DNA of 43,709 bases, from assembly GCA_022779485.1 (NCBI GenBank), contig JALFTC010000009.1, positions 1 to 43,709 on the forward strand. Direction: 5' to 3'. The translations under genes and the position numbers were made by a program. Under the pieces are notes generated by a model. That model was not told where the DNA came from, searched no databases, and saw only the letters and a list, made by a program, of their open reading frames with translations. This document shows positions 23,107-31,815 of this stretch, in pieces. Position 1 is the stretch's first letter. Each line of letters begins with the position of its first letter. The DNA comes from Ruminococcus sp. (GTDB taxonomy: Bacteria; Bacillota; Clostridia; Oscillospirales; Acutalibacteraceae).

Positions 23107-24645
23107 TTAGAAATTCCAATGTATCTGGATGACTCTATCCGTTCTGTTTCCACCAACTTCTATGTAGTCGATTAGTGTCTGTACTGTGTATCTGTCAAGT
23201 TCCTTTATATTCTTAAATTCGTTGATTATCACCTTTACATTTTCGGCATGTTCCTGTCGTTGGTTGATTTTATCAATTTCATTATTAAGGGTTTCCAGTT
23301 GGTTCTGTAGAGACTTTTCCTGTTCTTTACAGTCTTCGCTAAGTACAGCGAAATCCTCCGGTGACAGGAGTCCATCAGATTTATCATAGTACAGATTTTT
23401 GAACCTGCTTTTAACTTTTGAAAGTTCTTTGTTAATCGAGCTTATCTGCTTTGTGATACGCTCTTTTTGTGATTCGCTTTGTTTGGCGAAATTTAGTTGT
23501 GTCTCAATAACAGAGTCATCAATATAGGATTCGTATAGCTTACGGATTTCCTTTAGAACTGCCTTTTCTAATACAGAGGCAGAAATATATGTACCGTCAC
23601 ATTTTGCCGGTGCAATAAAATGAGTATGGCAGGTATAGTACCTTTTATGGCTTGTGACCTGTGAACGCATTGAACTGCCACAACGCAGACAACGAACTTT
23701 GTTGGCGAATATAGTTGCCTTTCCTGTCTTTGTTGAACGGGTGTTGTTTGCCATGCTTTCTTGTACAAGATAAAAGGTTTCCGTATCTATAATAGCCTCA
23801 TGAGTGTTTTTTACCACATCCCAATCATCCTTTGGTTTAATCCTCTTTTTAGAGGACTTGTACGAGATGTTTTCGGTTTTGCCTTGAACGGTGTTGCCGA
23901 TATAAACCTGATTTTTTAGAATCCTTTGAACCGAAAAGGGCGACCAAATATCAGAACAATCACCATGGAAAGATTGACCTTTACTCTTTTTGTATGTAGA
24001 GGGGTTTGGTATTCTTTCCTCATTGAGTTTTTTCGTAAGTGTGTTTACGCCGTAACCTTTTAGATATAAGTCAAAAATATGCTGCACAATTTCAGCAGCT
24101 TCCTTATCAATAATCAAATGATTCTTGTTCTTTGGATCCTTAATATACCCAAATGGTGCAAAGGCTCCTACCCATAAACCTTGCTTCCTTTTTGACGAAA
24201 GAGTTGCCTTTATGTTTTCGGATAGGTCTTCTAACATCCATTGATCCACCATAGAGTTGATTTGTCTTGATTTTTTGTTTGACTTATTTTCGCTATCAGC
24301 GTTATCAACTAAACCTACAAATCTAATGCCCCAGATAGGGAATAGGGTGTTTATGTATTTTTCGACATACTCCATATCTCTTGCAAATCTTGACTGGGTT
24401 TTGCAAAGAACAATGTCAAATTTGTGCTCCTCAGCATCTCTTATCATTTTATTAAATTCAGGTCTTTCCCTGTCAGAACCGGAGAAGTCCTCATCATTAT
24501 AAATGTGATAAACAGACCAGCCTTCTTTTTTGCAATGGGACAGAAGCATAATTTGTTGGTTAATTATACTTTCTGAATTGTCATTCTTGTTTGTTTTTTC
24601 TCTATCCTCTTTAGATAGTCTTACATAAATTGCAGCCTTTGGCAC
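23107..24645 (-). CDS. Large serine recombinase (site-specific integrase)
   Basis: A 512-residue protein. The N-terminal resolvase domain (about 1-150) has the catalytic serine S11 in YVRLSKEDR and the CKTQSRFARD helix. The recombinase domain (about 170-290) includes YGVNTLTKKLNEERIPNPST. A zinc-ribbon (about 318-360) has cysteine pairs in KVRCLRCGSSM and later YYTCHTHF...KCDG. A coiled coil (about 390-470) follows, used in integrase synapsis. It integrates or excises a mobile element between attB and attP sites. It starts with GTG after AAAGGAG. The attachment sites could not be located by eye. Confidence 0.93.
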   Translation of the reverse strand: MPKAAIYVRLSKEDREKTNKNDNSESIINQQIMLLSHCKKEGWSVYHIYNDEDFSGSDRERPEFNKMIRDAEEHKFDIVLCKTQSRFARDMEYVEKYINTLFPIWGIRFVGLVDNADSENKSNKKSRQINSMVDQWMLEDLSENIKATLSSKRKQGLWVGAFAPFGYIKDPKNKNHLIIDKEAAEIVQHIFDLYLKGYGVNTLTKKLNEERIPNPSTYKKSKGQSFHGDCSDIWSPFSVQRILKNQVYIGNTVQGKTENISYKSSKKRIKPKDDWDVVKNTHEAIIDTETFYLVQESMANNTRSTKTGKATIFANKVRCLRCGSSMRSQVTSHKRYYTCHTHFIAPAKCDGTYISASVLEKAVLKEIRKLYESYIDDSVIETQLNFAKQSESQKERITKQISSINKELSKVKSRFKNLYYDKSDGLLSPEDFAVLSEDCKEQEKSLQNQLETLNNEIDKINQRQEHAENVKVIINEFKNIKELDRYTVQTLIDYIEVGGNRTDRVIQIHWNF

Positions 24646-24669
24646 TATGATCTCCTTTCTAAAGAATTA

Positions 24670-24706
24670 GGGGCTGTTGCAAGTTTTAATCATTTGCAAC
24701 AACCCC
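24670..24706 (-). terminator. Stem-loop upstream of the recombinase gene
   Basis: GGGGTTGTTGCAA and TTGCAACAGCCCC (minus strand) form a 13-base stem with one G-U pair. It lies between the 33-residue ORF and the recombinase start and may be a weak terminator or attenuator that limits recombinase expression. Confidence 0.6.
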
Positions 24707-24718
24707 TTTGCTGTACTT

Positions 24719-24820
24719 TTATTTATTACTCTGATTTATTAATCTTACGAACAGTTTGTTGATGTTCTCTTTGATATCATCCTGATTATCGGTCTTAAAA
24801 TAGTTGGTTGTCTTAACCAC
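24719..24820 (-). CDS. 33-residue small ORF upstream of the recombinase
   Basis: A GTG start with AGGTG at 7-base spacing gives VVKTTNYFKTDNQDDIKENI, then NKLFVRLINQSNK. The amphipathic helical C-terminal half and the correct ribosome binding site argue for a real small protein. Similar peptides precede serine recombinases in other Clostridial elements, as far as I recall. Function unknown. An ATG two bases upstream reads out of frame. Confidence 0.55.
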   Translation of the reverse strand: MVKTTNYFKTDNQDDIKENINKLFVRLINQSNK

Positions 24821-24874
24821 ATTCAATCACCTCTCAGTAATAATTATTCAGGTAGAGTAGAAATAATATCTATT

Positions 24875-25075
24875 CTATATAGCCAAATTATCAGGAGCAG
24901 TATCAATAAGATTGTTAGTAATTAATTTTGAGGGCTTTTTCCTCCTTGAAAGGATTTCGGTTGCCTGAGGAGAAATATTTGCACATCTATACCATATAGG
25001 GATAGATGAATTGTTAGTGTTAGTTTTGCAGTAGTGTAGAGTAGCTAAATTATCTTTGTATGTAGTATTGCTCAT
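24875..25075 (-). CDS. Small hypothetical protein, 66 residues
   Basis: Starts MSNTTYKDNLATLHYCKTNT with an excellent AGGAGG site. The middle (SIPIWYRCANISPQATEILS, then RRKKPSKLI) is basic and could bind nucleic acid. I do not recognise a family. It is the first gene of the minus-strand group that ends with the recombinase, so it may help control integration or excision. Confidence 0.6.
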   Translation of the reverse strand: MSNTTYKDNLATLHYCKTNTNNSSIPIWYRCANISPQATEILSRRKKPSKLITNNLIDTAPDNLAI

Positions 25076-25326
25076 TTTTTACCTCCTGGTTTTATAATTC
25101 TTAATAAGAACTAAATATGCAGGGCGATCAAATAATTCATTCCTCCTTATAGATCTAAGTGTATCCCTGTATATTTTCAACTCTATAATATGCAACCATA
25201 TTAAGTGAGTTGAACACCAAAAAGCACATCATCCTCTCTGCTATAAAATTACCTGTTTCACTCCTTTACTTTTGGATTTTATGATTATATACTAATAATA
25301 TCATAAGTTGGATTGAGGGTATGGAC

Positions 25327-27894
25327 ATGGGGTATGCGAAAAAAACTTATTTGGAATTAGTAGAGGATTTATATAATATTGTTTTCTCAGACGAATTAAA
25401 TAATTACTATGAGGAAAAATGGAACATAAAATTGTTTATTTATAATTTGTTTTTACCTGAAAAACGTGATAAAAATGATGAGGATTCACTAAGAAATATT
25501 AATAATAAGGAAAGATTTTTCAAAAAAGAATATATTATAAATTTTATATGTAATTATATGAATAGTGATAATAGTATGTATATTCTTTTTCCTGTTATTT
25601 CCGGTGAAAACTATGAATATTATAATGAGTATGGTCAAATTCTTTCAGAAAAGCTATTTGAATATTATAAAAAAGTAGATCCCTATCCATGGATGACAAG
25701 ATATATTGAAAGTTTACCTAAGAATGAGGATAATTATGAAAAAATATCATTTAATTGCCTTCTTCAATTGTTTTGTTACGTATGCTTTAATGTAAGTAGA
25801 ATAAAACCTAAGGAAGACACTAATTTGTTTATGAAAGACCAATCACAATTATTAACAAAATATGTGGAAGAACAAAAATTTGTATTGATTAACGGATTTG
25901 CTCATAGTGGAAGATCATCATTGTTAAAATCTTTTGCACAAATGAATAGTAAAAAGTCTTTTTGTTTAAATTTATCATCATGTAGAGCTAATAAGATAGA
26001 TGTATTCAGTAAAATAATAGAATCGAGGAGTGATATTAAGATTTTACTTGAGATTAAATATGAAGATATTCCTAAACTTGAGATTGAATATGAATATATT
26101 TCTATACTTGACGATCTTATTTTCCCTCTCTTTAAGGATGTTTCTAATATAGATGAAGAATTACTAAATCAATTATTTTCAGAAGAAGATATATTAGTAA
26201 TTGATAATATTTGTGATGAAAAAATACTGTCTATATTAAAAATAATTCATTGCAGAAAAATTTGTGTATTGAAAAAATATTTGAACAATTCAGATGATGG
26301 CATCTATGTATATGAATATAACAACAAAAAACTCTGTTACCAAATATTGAGGAATGAACAAGTGGATATAAATGAGGCGTTTTTTGATGTTTTATATTAT
26401 GATTTAGGTAGTGATTTGTTTTTATATAGACTTTTATTACTAAACTACAAAAAATATGTTAGCGTGAAATCAGGCCAAGTGGATTTTATAAGGAAATATA
26501 TTGAATGTTCAAAATATGATATGTATGAATTATGTGCTAAGTATGGTAGAGAAAAAATCACTATTAATTATAAAGGAGACTCAAGCGGAAAATATATTGA
26601 TGATTGGATTAATAGTATTTATTCTAATTATTTCAGTAAAAAAGAATTAGTATTATTGAGAATACTATTTTTAATTCAGAATAAAATTACTAATCTCGAG
26701 TTAGTATTGAAATATTTCATAGCAGATGAACTCATGGGAAAATTAGTGGATTTCGGTTGGTATATTCAAAATAAACTTAGGATTCCTAAGTTGGTAGTTG
26801 TGTCTTGCAATAGGATTAATAATTACTATAATATTCAGTATAAATATATCCTAGAAATAATTACTGATTTTATTCGTATTTTAGATGGATTATCTTCACA
26901 ACCAGTAAATAAAGAGGTTTGCAGTTGTTTGATAATTGCAATACATGAAGATATAATTGGTTACACGGTTAGATACATAAACCCTAAAAAAGTAACTAAT
27001 TTAAACAAATCTTATTATAAAAAAATAATAAGTAAGAATTCGAGAAAAAGGCATGATGCAGAAGAACTAAGGAAATTCTCAATTAAAGAGGGAGAAACAA
27101 CCAATAAAAAATCTTTGTATGAAATACAATTTCATGCTAGTAATATTTTTAGGAGTTTTTATGAATTTGCTTTATGGTTTACTTATATGTATAGCGATAT
27201 GCAAACTTGGAAAAAACTCTATTCGTATTTCGGTGTATATATGGACGATGAAACAATTAAGGTATATACATCCATATGGGAGAGAAGTATTATTAAAAAC
27301 AATGCAATTGTAGACAATACTTCTATTAACTTAATTAAAAATATGTATAAGGGTATCAATTATTTTACGTATAATAGATCAGTTTATTATTTGCTGTGGA
27401 ATTATTATAAGAGTTTATCGTTAAAATGTATCATTGGATATTGTAATGACTGCTTGAATAATAATTGTGGTATTGCTAAATACAAAATTAATTTGGCTTT
27501 TTTAGTCAATAATGTGAAAAATATGAAGTCGATTTCCGATGGATTTATTTTGGAAAATAAGAATGATGTATTTATGCTACAAGACCATATAAGTGACATG
27601 TATATGTGTGCTCAAAAATTATTGTGTAATGAAGGAAGTATGACTGCATTCTATAATATAAGATATAGATTTTTTTCTGATGATAATAAAAGATATTTAG
27701 TCAAAACAAAGTCAGAGTACCTAGTGCTGTTGTGTGCATTTTTATTAAAGTATCAGGATAAAATAAGTTATGATTTGCTAATGTGTTTAAGAAAGGAATT
27801 ATTAGTAATATCAATGGAATGTGGAGAGGTTCCACAAAACATGTTAGTTAATCTCACAAAGAAGTATTTGTTTAGTAAGGAAGGAGAGGCTTAA
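25327..27894 (+). CDS. Large P-loop (STAND-like) protein of unknown function
   Basis: An 855-residue protein. Residues 190-198 (GFAHSGRSS) are a Walker A with arginine in place of the invariant lysine. Residues 289-294 (ILVIDN) fit a Walker B. FVLING before the loop and the acidic loop ISILDDLIFPLF fit a STAND/NB-ARC-like NTPase core, though degenerate. A long helical C-terminus follows, with a cysteine cluster (CIIGYCNDCLNNNC, about 700-715) that could bind zinc. No known effector domain is visible. Start: ATG at 25327, because GAGGG is too close to the ATG at 25321. A promoter-like TATACT lies at 25288. It is very AT-rich compared with the left arm, which points to transfer. It converges with the helicase operon. 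A defence or mobile-element role is inferred only from size, domain type and context. Confidence 0.7.
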   Translation: MGYAKKTYLELVEDLYNIVFSDELNNYYEEKWNIKLFIYNLFLPEKRDKNDEDSLRNINNKERFFKKEYIINFICNYMNSDNSMYILFPVISGENYEYYNEYGQILSEKLFEYYKKVDPYPWMTRYIESLPKNEDNYEKISFNCLLQLFCYVCFNVSRIKPKEDTNLFMKDQSQLLTKYVEEQKFVLINGFAHSGRSSLLKSFAQMNSKKSFCLNLSSCRANKIDVFSKIIESRSDIKILLEIKYEDIPKLEIEYEYISILDDLIFPLFKDVSNIDEELLNQLFSEEDILVIDNICDEKILSILKIIHCRKICVLKKYLNNSDDGIYVYEYNNKKLCYQILRNEQVDINEAFFDVLYYDLGSDLFLYRLLLLNYKKYVSVKSGQVDFIRKYIECSKYDMYELCAKYGREKITINYKGDSSGKYIDDWINSIYSNYFSKKELVLLRILFLIQNKITNLELVLKYFIADELMGKLVDFGWYIQNKLRIPKLVVVSCNRINNYYNIQYKYILEIITDFIRILDGLSSQPVNKEVCSCLIIAIHEDIIGYTVRYINPKKVTNLNKSYYKKIISKNSRKRHDAEELRKFSIKEGETTNKKSLYEIQFHASNIFRSFYEFALWFTYMYSDMQTWKKLYSYFGVYMDDETIKVYTSIWERSIIKNNAIVDNTSINLIKNMYKGINYFTYNRSVYYLLWNYYKSLSLKCIIGYCNDCLNNNCGIAKYKINLAFLVNNVKNMKSISDGFILENKNDVFMLQDHISDMYMCAQKLLCNEGSMTAFYNIRYRFFSDDNKRYLVKTKSEYLVLLCAFLLKYQDKISYDLLMCLRKELLVISMECGEVPQNMLVNLTKKYLFSKEGEA

Positions 27895-27912
27895 ATGCCT
27901 CTCCTTGAACTT
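27881..27912. terminator. Bidirectional terminator between convergent genes
   Basis: AAGGAGAGGC, loop TTAAAT, GCCTCTCCTT. It overlaps the last codons of the plus-strand gene. Confidence 0.8.
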
Positions 27913-27923
27913 TACTTTGTCTT

Positions 27924-28163
27924 TTATATTTTGGAATAAAGGAAACCAATGTTTACACCATTTATGAGTTCTTGCCTAACAAGATTGTTTCTACCCACTT
28001 TTTCAAGAAGATACTTTTCGATTATATAGCTTTTTACAATACTAATGTTTTGTGGATTTTGTTTGACTTCATCAGGGTAGTTATATGCACTAACCTGAAA
28101 AATTCCGAAGTGATCATCAGAATTGTAAACTAAGTAATCGGTATTATAAGGATAATCGAACAT
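27924..28163 (-). CDS. Small partner protein of the helicase, 79 residues
   Basis: Starts MFDYPYNTDYLVYNSDDHFG, with GAGGAAAAG upstream lying inside the end of the helicase gene (20-base overlap). It is a soluble alpha/beta protein with no known domain; the second half is a helix-rich segment (SIVKSYIIEKYLLEKVGRNN). The overlap shows tight co-translation with the helicase and suggests that the two proteins act together. Confidence 0.65.
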   Translation of the reverse strand: MFDYPYNTDYLVYNSDDHFGIFQVSAYNYPDEVKQNPQNISIVKSYIIEKYLLEKVGRNNLVRQELINGVNIGFLYSKI

Positions 28164-29835
28164 CTTGCTTTTCCTCCAATGGGGATATCATATGTTGTGT
28201 TGGCTTATATCTAGTAATTATTACGTAACCATATTTCTTTAATATTTTATTTAGTGATTGTTTGCTCATGGTTGTCTCCCTTTTTTTAACCCTGATATCA
28301 CCAACACATTTTTCGATTTCCTTAGATAAATTATTTAGACCATCTTCATCAAAGTTGTTGAGTAAAAGATATTTCCTTATGATTTTGATCATATCTTCTT
28401 CAGGGTCTTTATCTATTAGGCTCATATTGTGGATTCTACAGTTTGGAAAGTTCGCTAGAAGATTATTAGCAAAAATTGTAGTATATAATTCTTGGCTTTT
28501 TTCTTGCTGACTATCAAGATAATCAATAAGCTCCTTAATGTCCCATAGGTCAGTATTAAGTTTTTGTATGCAGAAATTATTAACTCTAACTTCTTGGTTA
28601 TGGAGAAATACCGGATGTTTTATTTCAGAAATAAATCTGGAATAAAGAGCCTCCTTTATAGATTTTTCAGCTTCTTCCATGCTGGATAAAGTGTTTGAAT
28701 ATAATTTATGTAATTCCTTGATAGTTGGCACAAAGAAATAAACATTAACTCGTTCGTTTTTTCTAACTCTTTTTCTGCCTATCATTTGTTTGATTTCAGG
28801 AATATTCTGCTCAAATACAACAACATTAACATTAGGATCATTAATGCTTACCCCAACATCCAGCACTTTTGTTGTTATCAGGATTCTCTTATCAAGTGTT
28901 TTGCCTTTGGTGATCTTTTCATATAACTCAGAGTTAGTATCGGAATCAGCAGTGAAAAAGTCAGCTTGGTTTTTCCCAAATGTATTCCACAATTTTCTGC
29001 CCTCTTCTTTGTTGGTTATAAATATTATCCACAATTGATTTTTATCACTCTTGCGAATAATATCAATAATGCTTTCTTTGTTGCTAAAGAAAAATGGGTT
29101 AATATAACCATAATCCTCCTGCACCACATAAACTGTCATGTATGAATGAGGTTCTTCTTTATCCCAAATTACATCAATACTTTCCTGTGGGGTGGCTGAT
29201 AAATAAAGTCTTCCGCAGTTTGAGCATTTATCAATGATTGTATCAAGCATTATTTCGGTATATGGATTAAATGTTGCATCAGAAATGAAGAAATGCGCTT
29301 CATCCAAAATAACTAATTCATAATCATCAAAGTTTATATTATCTATTGCTGATAGCAATCCTTGATAAGTATAAATATCGATGCAACCAAAGTTATTTAT
29401 TCTACTCAAACCTTCTTCTGAATAATATTTGTTATAATCCTCTACGAGAAGACGATTGACATATTTGTTTTTGTTGCTTTCGCATGTTATAGCTTCCTGC
29501 TTTACTTGGGCTGCTAATGCAGTTCTATTGCATAGATATAAAACCTTTTTACCCCTTGATAAAGCCACCGGTAAACATGTATTAAAAATAAATGTTGTTT
29601 TTCCGGTGCCAGTTTGTGAAACAATAAAAGCTGATGATTTTCCGTTTAGTCTTTCAATGCTTCTTTCTGGAATTACTTCGCTGATAAAGCACTTGTCAAG
29701 ATAGTAGCACATTACCCTCCTTTCATCGTCAATGAATTGTCCACCAAATCCGGTAATGTAAGTGACATCTCTGACCGTTTTCTCTTGGCTTTTTATTTTT
29801 TCCCAAAGCCCATTTCTTACGATTCTAAAATACAA
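28144..29835 (-). CDS. Superfamily II DEAH-type helicase
   Basis: A 563-residue protein. Motif I is TGTGKT (75-80), motif II DEAH (178-181), motif III SAT (213-215), motif V KVLDVGVSIND (about 323-333) and motif VI QMIGRKRVRKN (350-360), so both RecA domains look active. The C-terminal 200 residues have no recognised domain and end in a basic stretch that could be an HTH (KQSLNKILKKYGYVIITRYK). It starts with TTG after a perfect AAGGAGG. It is a predicted ATP-dependent nucleic-acid translocase of a mobile element, possibly a defence or replication helicase. It is AT-rich like the facing P-loop gene. Its promoter region includes the direct repeat at 29943-30099. Confidence 0.85.
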   Translation of the reverse strand: MYFRIVRNGLWEKIKSQEKTVRDVTYITGFGGQFIDDERRVMCYYLDKCFISEVIPERSIERLNGKSSAFIVSQTGTGKTTFIFNTCLPVALSRGKKVLYLCNRTALAAQVKQEAITCESNKNKYVNRLLVEDYNKYYSEEGLSRINNFGCIDIYTYQGLLSAIDNINFDDYELVILDEAHFFISDATFNPYTEIMLDTIIDKCSNCGRLYLSATPQESIDVIWDKEEPHSYMTVYVVQEDYGYINPFFFSNKESIIDIIRKSDKNQLWIIFITNKEEGRKLWNTFGKNQADFFTADSDTNSELYEKITKGKTLDKRILITTKVLDVGVSINDPNVNVVVFEQNIPEIKQMIGRKRVRKNERVNVYFFVPTIKELHKLYSNTLSSMEEAEKSIKEALYSRFISEIKHPVFLHNQEVRVNNFCIQKLNTDLWDIKELIDYLDSQQEKSQELYTTIFANNLLANFPNCRIHNMSLIDKDPEEDMIKIIRKYLLLNNFDEDGLNNLSKEIEKCVGDIRVKKRETTMSKQSLNKILKKYGYVIITRYKPTQHMISPLEEKQDVRLSL

Positions 29836-29942
29836 ATATATTCCTCCTTAAAAATAATTGTAGATATTGTTTCTACACAAGTTACTATAACATAAGTGAA
29901 TTTGTGTCCATGGACATAGGAAATGCGAAAAAGTAATTTTTT

Positions 29943-30099
29943 AGATTTTAGTTAAGAATATTGTGTATAATAAGTAATTGTAATAATATTAAATAGACAA
30001 AAATTTTTATATCGTAATTATATATAGTGGAAGGACAAAAATTTTTGTCCGACAAAATTTTCACCCTATTCACTGGTTAAGCGAATAGGGTGTATTTTA
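29943..30099. repeat. Long direct repeat, copy 1
   Basis: A 157-base block that recurs at 31816-31957 with a 15-base length difference and a few substitutions. It holds the perfect palindrome GGACAAAAATTTTTGTCC (30033-30050), two further GACAAAA-type boxes, and a hairpin CACCCTATTC / GAATAGGGTG (30062-30092). Confidence 0.85.
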
Positions 30100-30104
30100 G
30101 GTTT

Positions 30105-30167
30105 GCCCAGAATGGGCAGTAACTTGGTGGTGAAAGTCCACTACAGGCTTGGCAGTATGAACTGTTA
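30105..30167 (+). other. Group II intron-like 5' fragment, copy 1
   Basis: GCCCAGAATGGGCAGTAACT, followed by GGTGGTGAAAGTCCACTACA and CTTGGCAGTATGAACTGTTA. The GTGAAAGTCC motif and hairpins resemble domain I of bacterial group II introns. No reverse transcriptase or domain V follows. A similar block lies at 37991. Both sit directly after a terminator-like hairpin. Confidence 0.4.
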
Positions 30168-30258
30168 GCTGAGGATTAGTGCATCTATCTTGAGGTGGAG
30201 TATGAAGCAAGCCTATGATAATGTGCATATCGTTTCGCTGAAAATGCTATTTGCAACA

Positions 30259-30471
30259 TCAAGAAAGAATACAACAAAGTGGCACACCCGAGATTCGTGC
30301 CATCGTTCGTAAAATAATTAAACTCACTACTATTTCAAACGGAGCTGTCACAAAAGATAGCTCCGTTTTTGTCTGCTTGGATTTATGAAGTGTTCCCGTT
30401 TTGTTCTCTTTTGTACTGCGTGCCTGTGGATCAATTTTTCCGTGGTAGAATTCTTCTATAAACCGTGACAT
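30259..30471 (-). pseudogene. DUF6809-like gene fragment
   Basis: The first 20 or so residues (MSRFIEEFYHGKIDPQARST) match the opening of the small recombinase-associated family seen at 22769-23029. The rest (KTELSFVTAPFEIVVSLIIL...) does not, and crosses a terminator hairpin. This is a truncated gene joined to unrelated sequence. Confidence 0.55.
30339..30371 (+). terminator. Rho-independent terminator
   Basis: ACGGAGCT, loop, AGCTCCGTTTTTG. Confidence 0.7.
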
Positions 30472-30946
30472 AAATAATGTACCTGCCTTTCGATTACAGT
30501 TTAGTAAAATCGAAAAACAGGTGCGAGTATGCGAATTTTCAAATTGCAGATTTTCTAGTTGACATTATTTACTTTCCAAGATATAATTTATGATGTAGGT
30601 TATGTTAAATTTGAAGTATTTTGTATGACGGAGCGACGAGAAATCCGAAAAGGACAAAGTACTCAAAACTTCTACAAGCTTCAAATATGTAATTCCGAGA
30701 TACTATCAACGTCGATTAAAATTCTCGTTACGCCGTTGAGAACCCACAAGATAGGCTCCGGGAGATTCTCCTCTCCTTTGAGGTGGGCCCAGTTGCTGTA
30801 TCAAAGCTTTACACCATACTTCTTAGACAGTCATTTAGGTGACCGTCTTGGTTGTTATGCGTGTAAAGTGCCAATTCGGACAGATTGAGACCATGCACGC
30901 ATAATGTGTATGGCTTTATTTTTTGTCCGGATTGGAGGTGAAAACT
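30472..30946 (+). other. Decayed segment upstream of the HNH gene
   Basis: No intact gene is supported. Short stretches look like broken coding sequence in different frames (for example KVLKTSTSFKYVIPRYYQRR and ENPQDRLREILLSFEVGPVA), suggesting remnants of integrative-element genes. The base composition is richer in GC than its neighbours. Confidence 0.35.
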
Positions 30947-31288
30947 ATGAAAATCAATAAATACAATGCTTTGCGATTTTGGGAAGAGTGCTACGGCACC
31001 AGACAGTATGCAGAGGATTTTCACGGAAATTTGATGTGTAAAGACGGCTATGGTAACAATAACTTCTTTGTATACTATTATGGGCAGCAAATATATTGTG
31101 GGTGGAATATTCATCATATATTGCCGTCAGCTTGCGGAGGAACAAACGCAAAAAGCAATTTGCTCTGCACCAATATTGCAACGAATGAAGAAGCAGCGGA
31201 CAGAATCACATTTTGGATTGGCGAATCCCTGTATCAAGTAAAACGGATATACGGAACAAGAGATCACAAAATCATTAGAATTGAGTAA
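30947..31288 (+). CDS. Small HNH-family nuclease-like protein
   Basis: A 113-residue protein starting MKINKYNALRFWEECYGTRQ after GGAGGTG. The C-terminal half has the pattern WNIHHILPSACGGTNAKSNL then LCTNIATNEEAADR, which fits an HNH/H-N-N metal-finger nuclease (HH...N...N). There are no extra domains, so the target (DNA or RNA) is unknown. Unlike phage-type HNH proteins it is not next to terminase genes. It lies 12 bases before a tiny acidic gene in the same direction, and the pair may be a nuclease with its inhibitor. Confidence 0.7.
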   Translation: MKINKYNALRFWEECYGTRQYAEDFHGNLMCKDGYGNNNFFVYYYGQQIYCGWNIHHILPSACGGTNAKSNLLCTNIATNEEAADRITFWIGESLYQVKRIYGTRDHKIIRIE

Positions 31289-31300
31289 GGAGTTTTATTT

Positions 31301-31480
31301 ATGGGAAAACACTTTTTTGACTATGATGACGGAGATTTTGCACATACAATCTCAGACAATATGGCAATTGACTCTGACGGCGATTGGCTGATGCGTATGG
31401 GAGATAATATGGCAATGGATATGGATTCGGGTGAATTACATATCATATCCGGTTGGTCGTATGACGAAGATGATGACTAA
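31301..31480 (+). CDS. Tiny acidic protein, 59 residues
   Basis: Starts MGKHFFDYDDGDFAHTISDN with TAAGGAG. It is rich in Asp/Glu and Met and holds a short internal repeat (DNMAIDSDGDW / DNMAMDMDSGEL), ending SYDEDDD. The spacing to the HNH gene (12 bases) and the good ribosome binding site support a real gene. An acidic partner of a basic nuclease suggests a binding inhibitor; this is inference. A terminator follows. Confidence 0.65.
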   Translation: MGKHFFDYDDGDFAHTISDNMAIDSDGDWLMRMGDNMAMDMDSGELHIISGWSYDEDDD

Positions 31481-31491
31481 TTGACAAGCAG

Positions 31492-31517
31492 CCGCCTCTA
31501 CGAAAATGTAGAGGCGG
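31492..31517 (+). terminator. Rho-independent terminator-like hairpin
   Basis: CCGCCTCTAC, loop GAAAAT, GTAGAGGCGG, then TTACTT. Confidence 0.7.
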
Positions 31518-31537
31518 TTACTTCTACGCCTTGTTCT

Positions 31538-31684
31538 TCATCTTTTGTGCAGTTTGGCGTAATAGTTATGCATTTGCCTAAGTACATCCTCGGGCAGTTC
31601 CTTGGAGAACTTTGCCACATAATGACTGTCGTACTGTCCCCTCGGTGCGGAATAGAGTTCGTCGTTTTGAAGTCCTTTCTGCGG
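31538..31684 (-). pseudogene. C-terminal gene fragment of an integrative element
   Basis: The minus strand reads QKGLQNDELYSAPRGQYDSH, then YVAKFSKELPEDVLRQMHNY and YAKLHKR followed by a stop. It looks like the end of a real protein but nothing upstream continues it. The parent family is not recognised with confidence. The remaining bases to 31815 show nothing. Confidence 0.45.
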
Positions 31685-31815
31685 TGTATTGAATTTTGTA
31701 TTGCCTTCTCTCGTGATTTCTCTCCAAAATCAGCAAAAATGCCGTTTTGAACCCACCTTGAAAAAATGTGTTTGTGCAGGGCTTTGAGGGCGAAAGAGAA
31801 ATTTTTGAAATTTTA

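Noticed and set aside
24719..25180. A further 33-codon frame at 25079-25180 (LKIYRDTLRSIRRNELFDRP...) ahead of the 66-residue gene
   Set aside because: The residues look coding, but the start would be TTG with no ribosome binding site at proper distance, so I did not list it as a gene.
30559..30888. A 110-codon open frame on the plus strand
   Set aside because: There is no ribosome binding site or recognisable domain, and other frames in the same stretch look more coding-like. It is probably decayed sequence.
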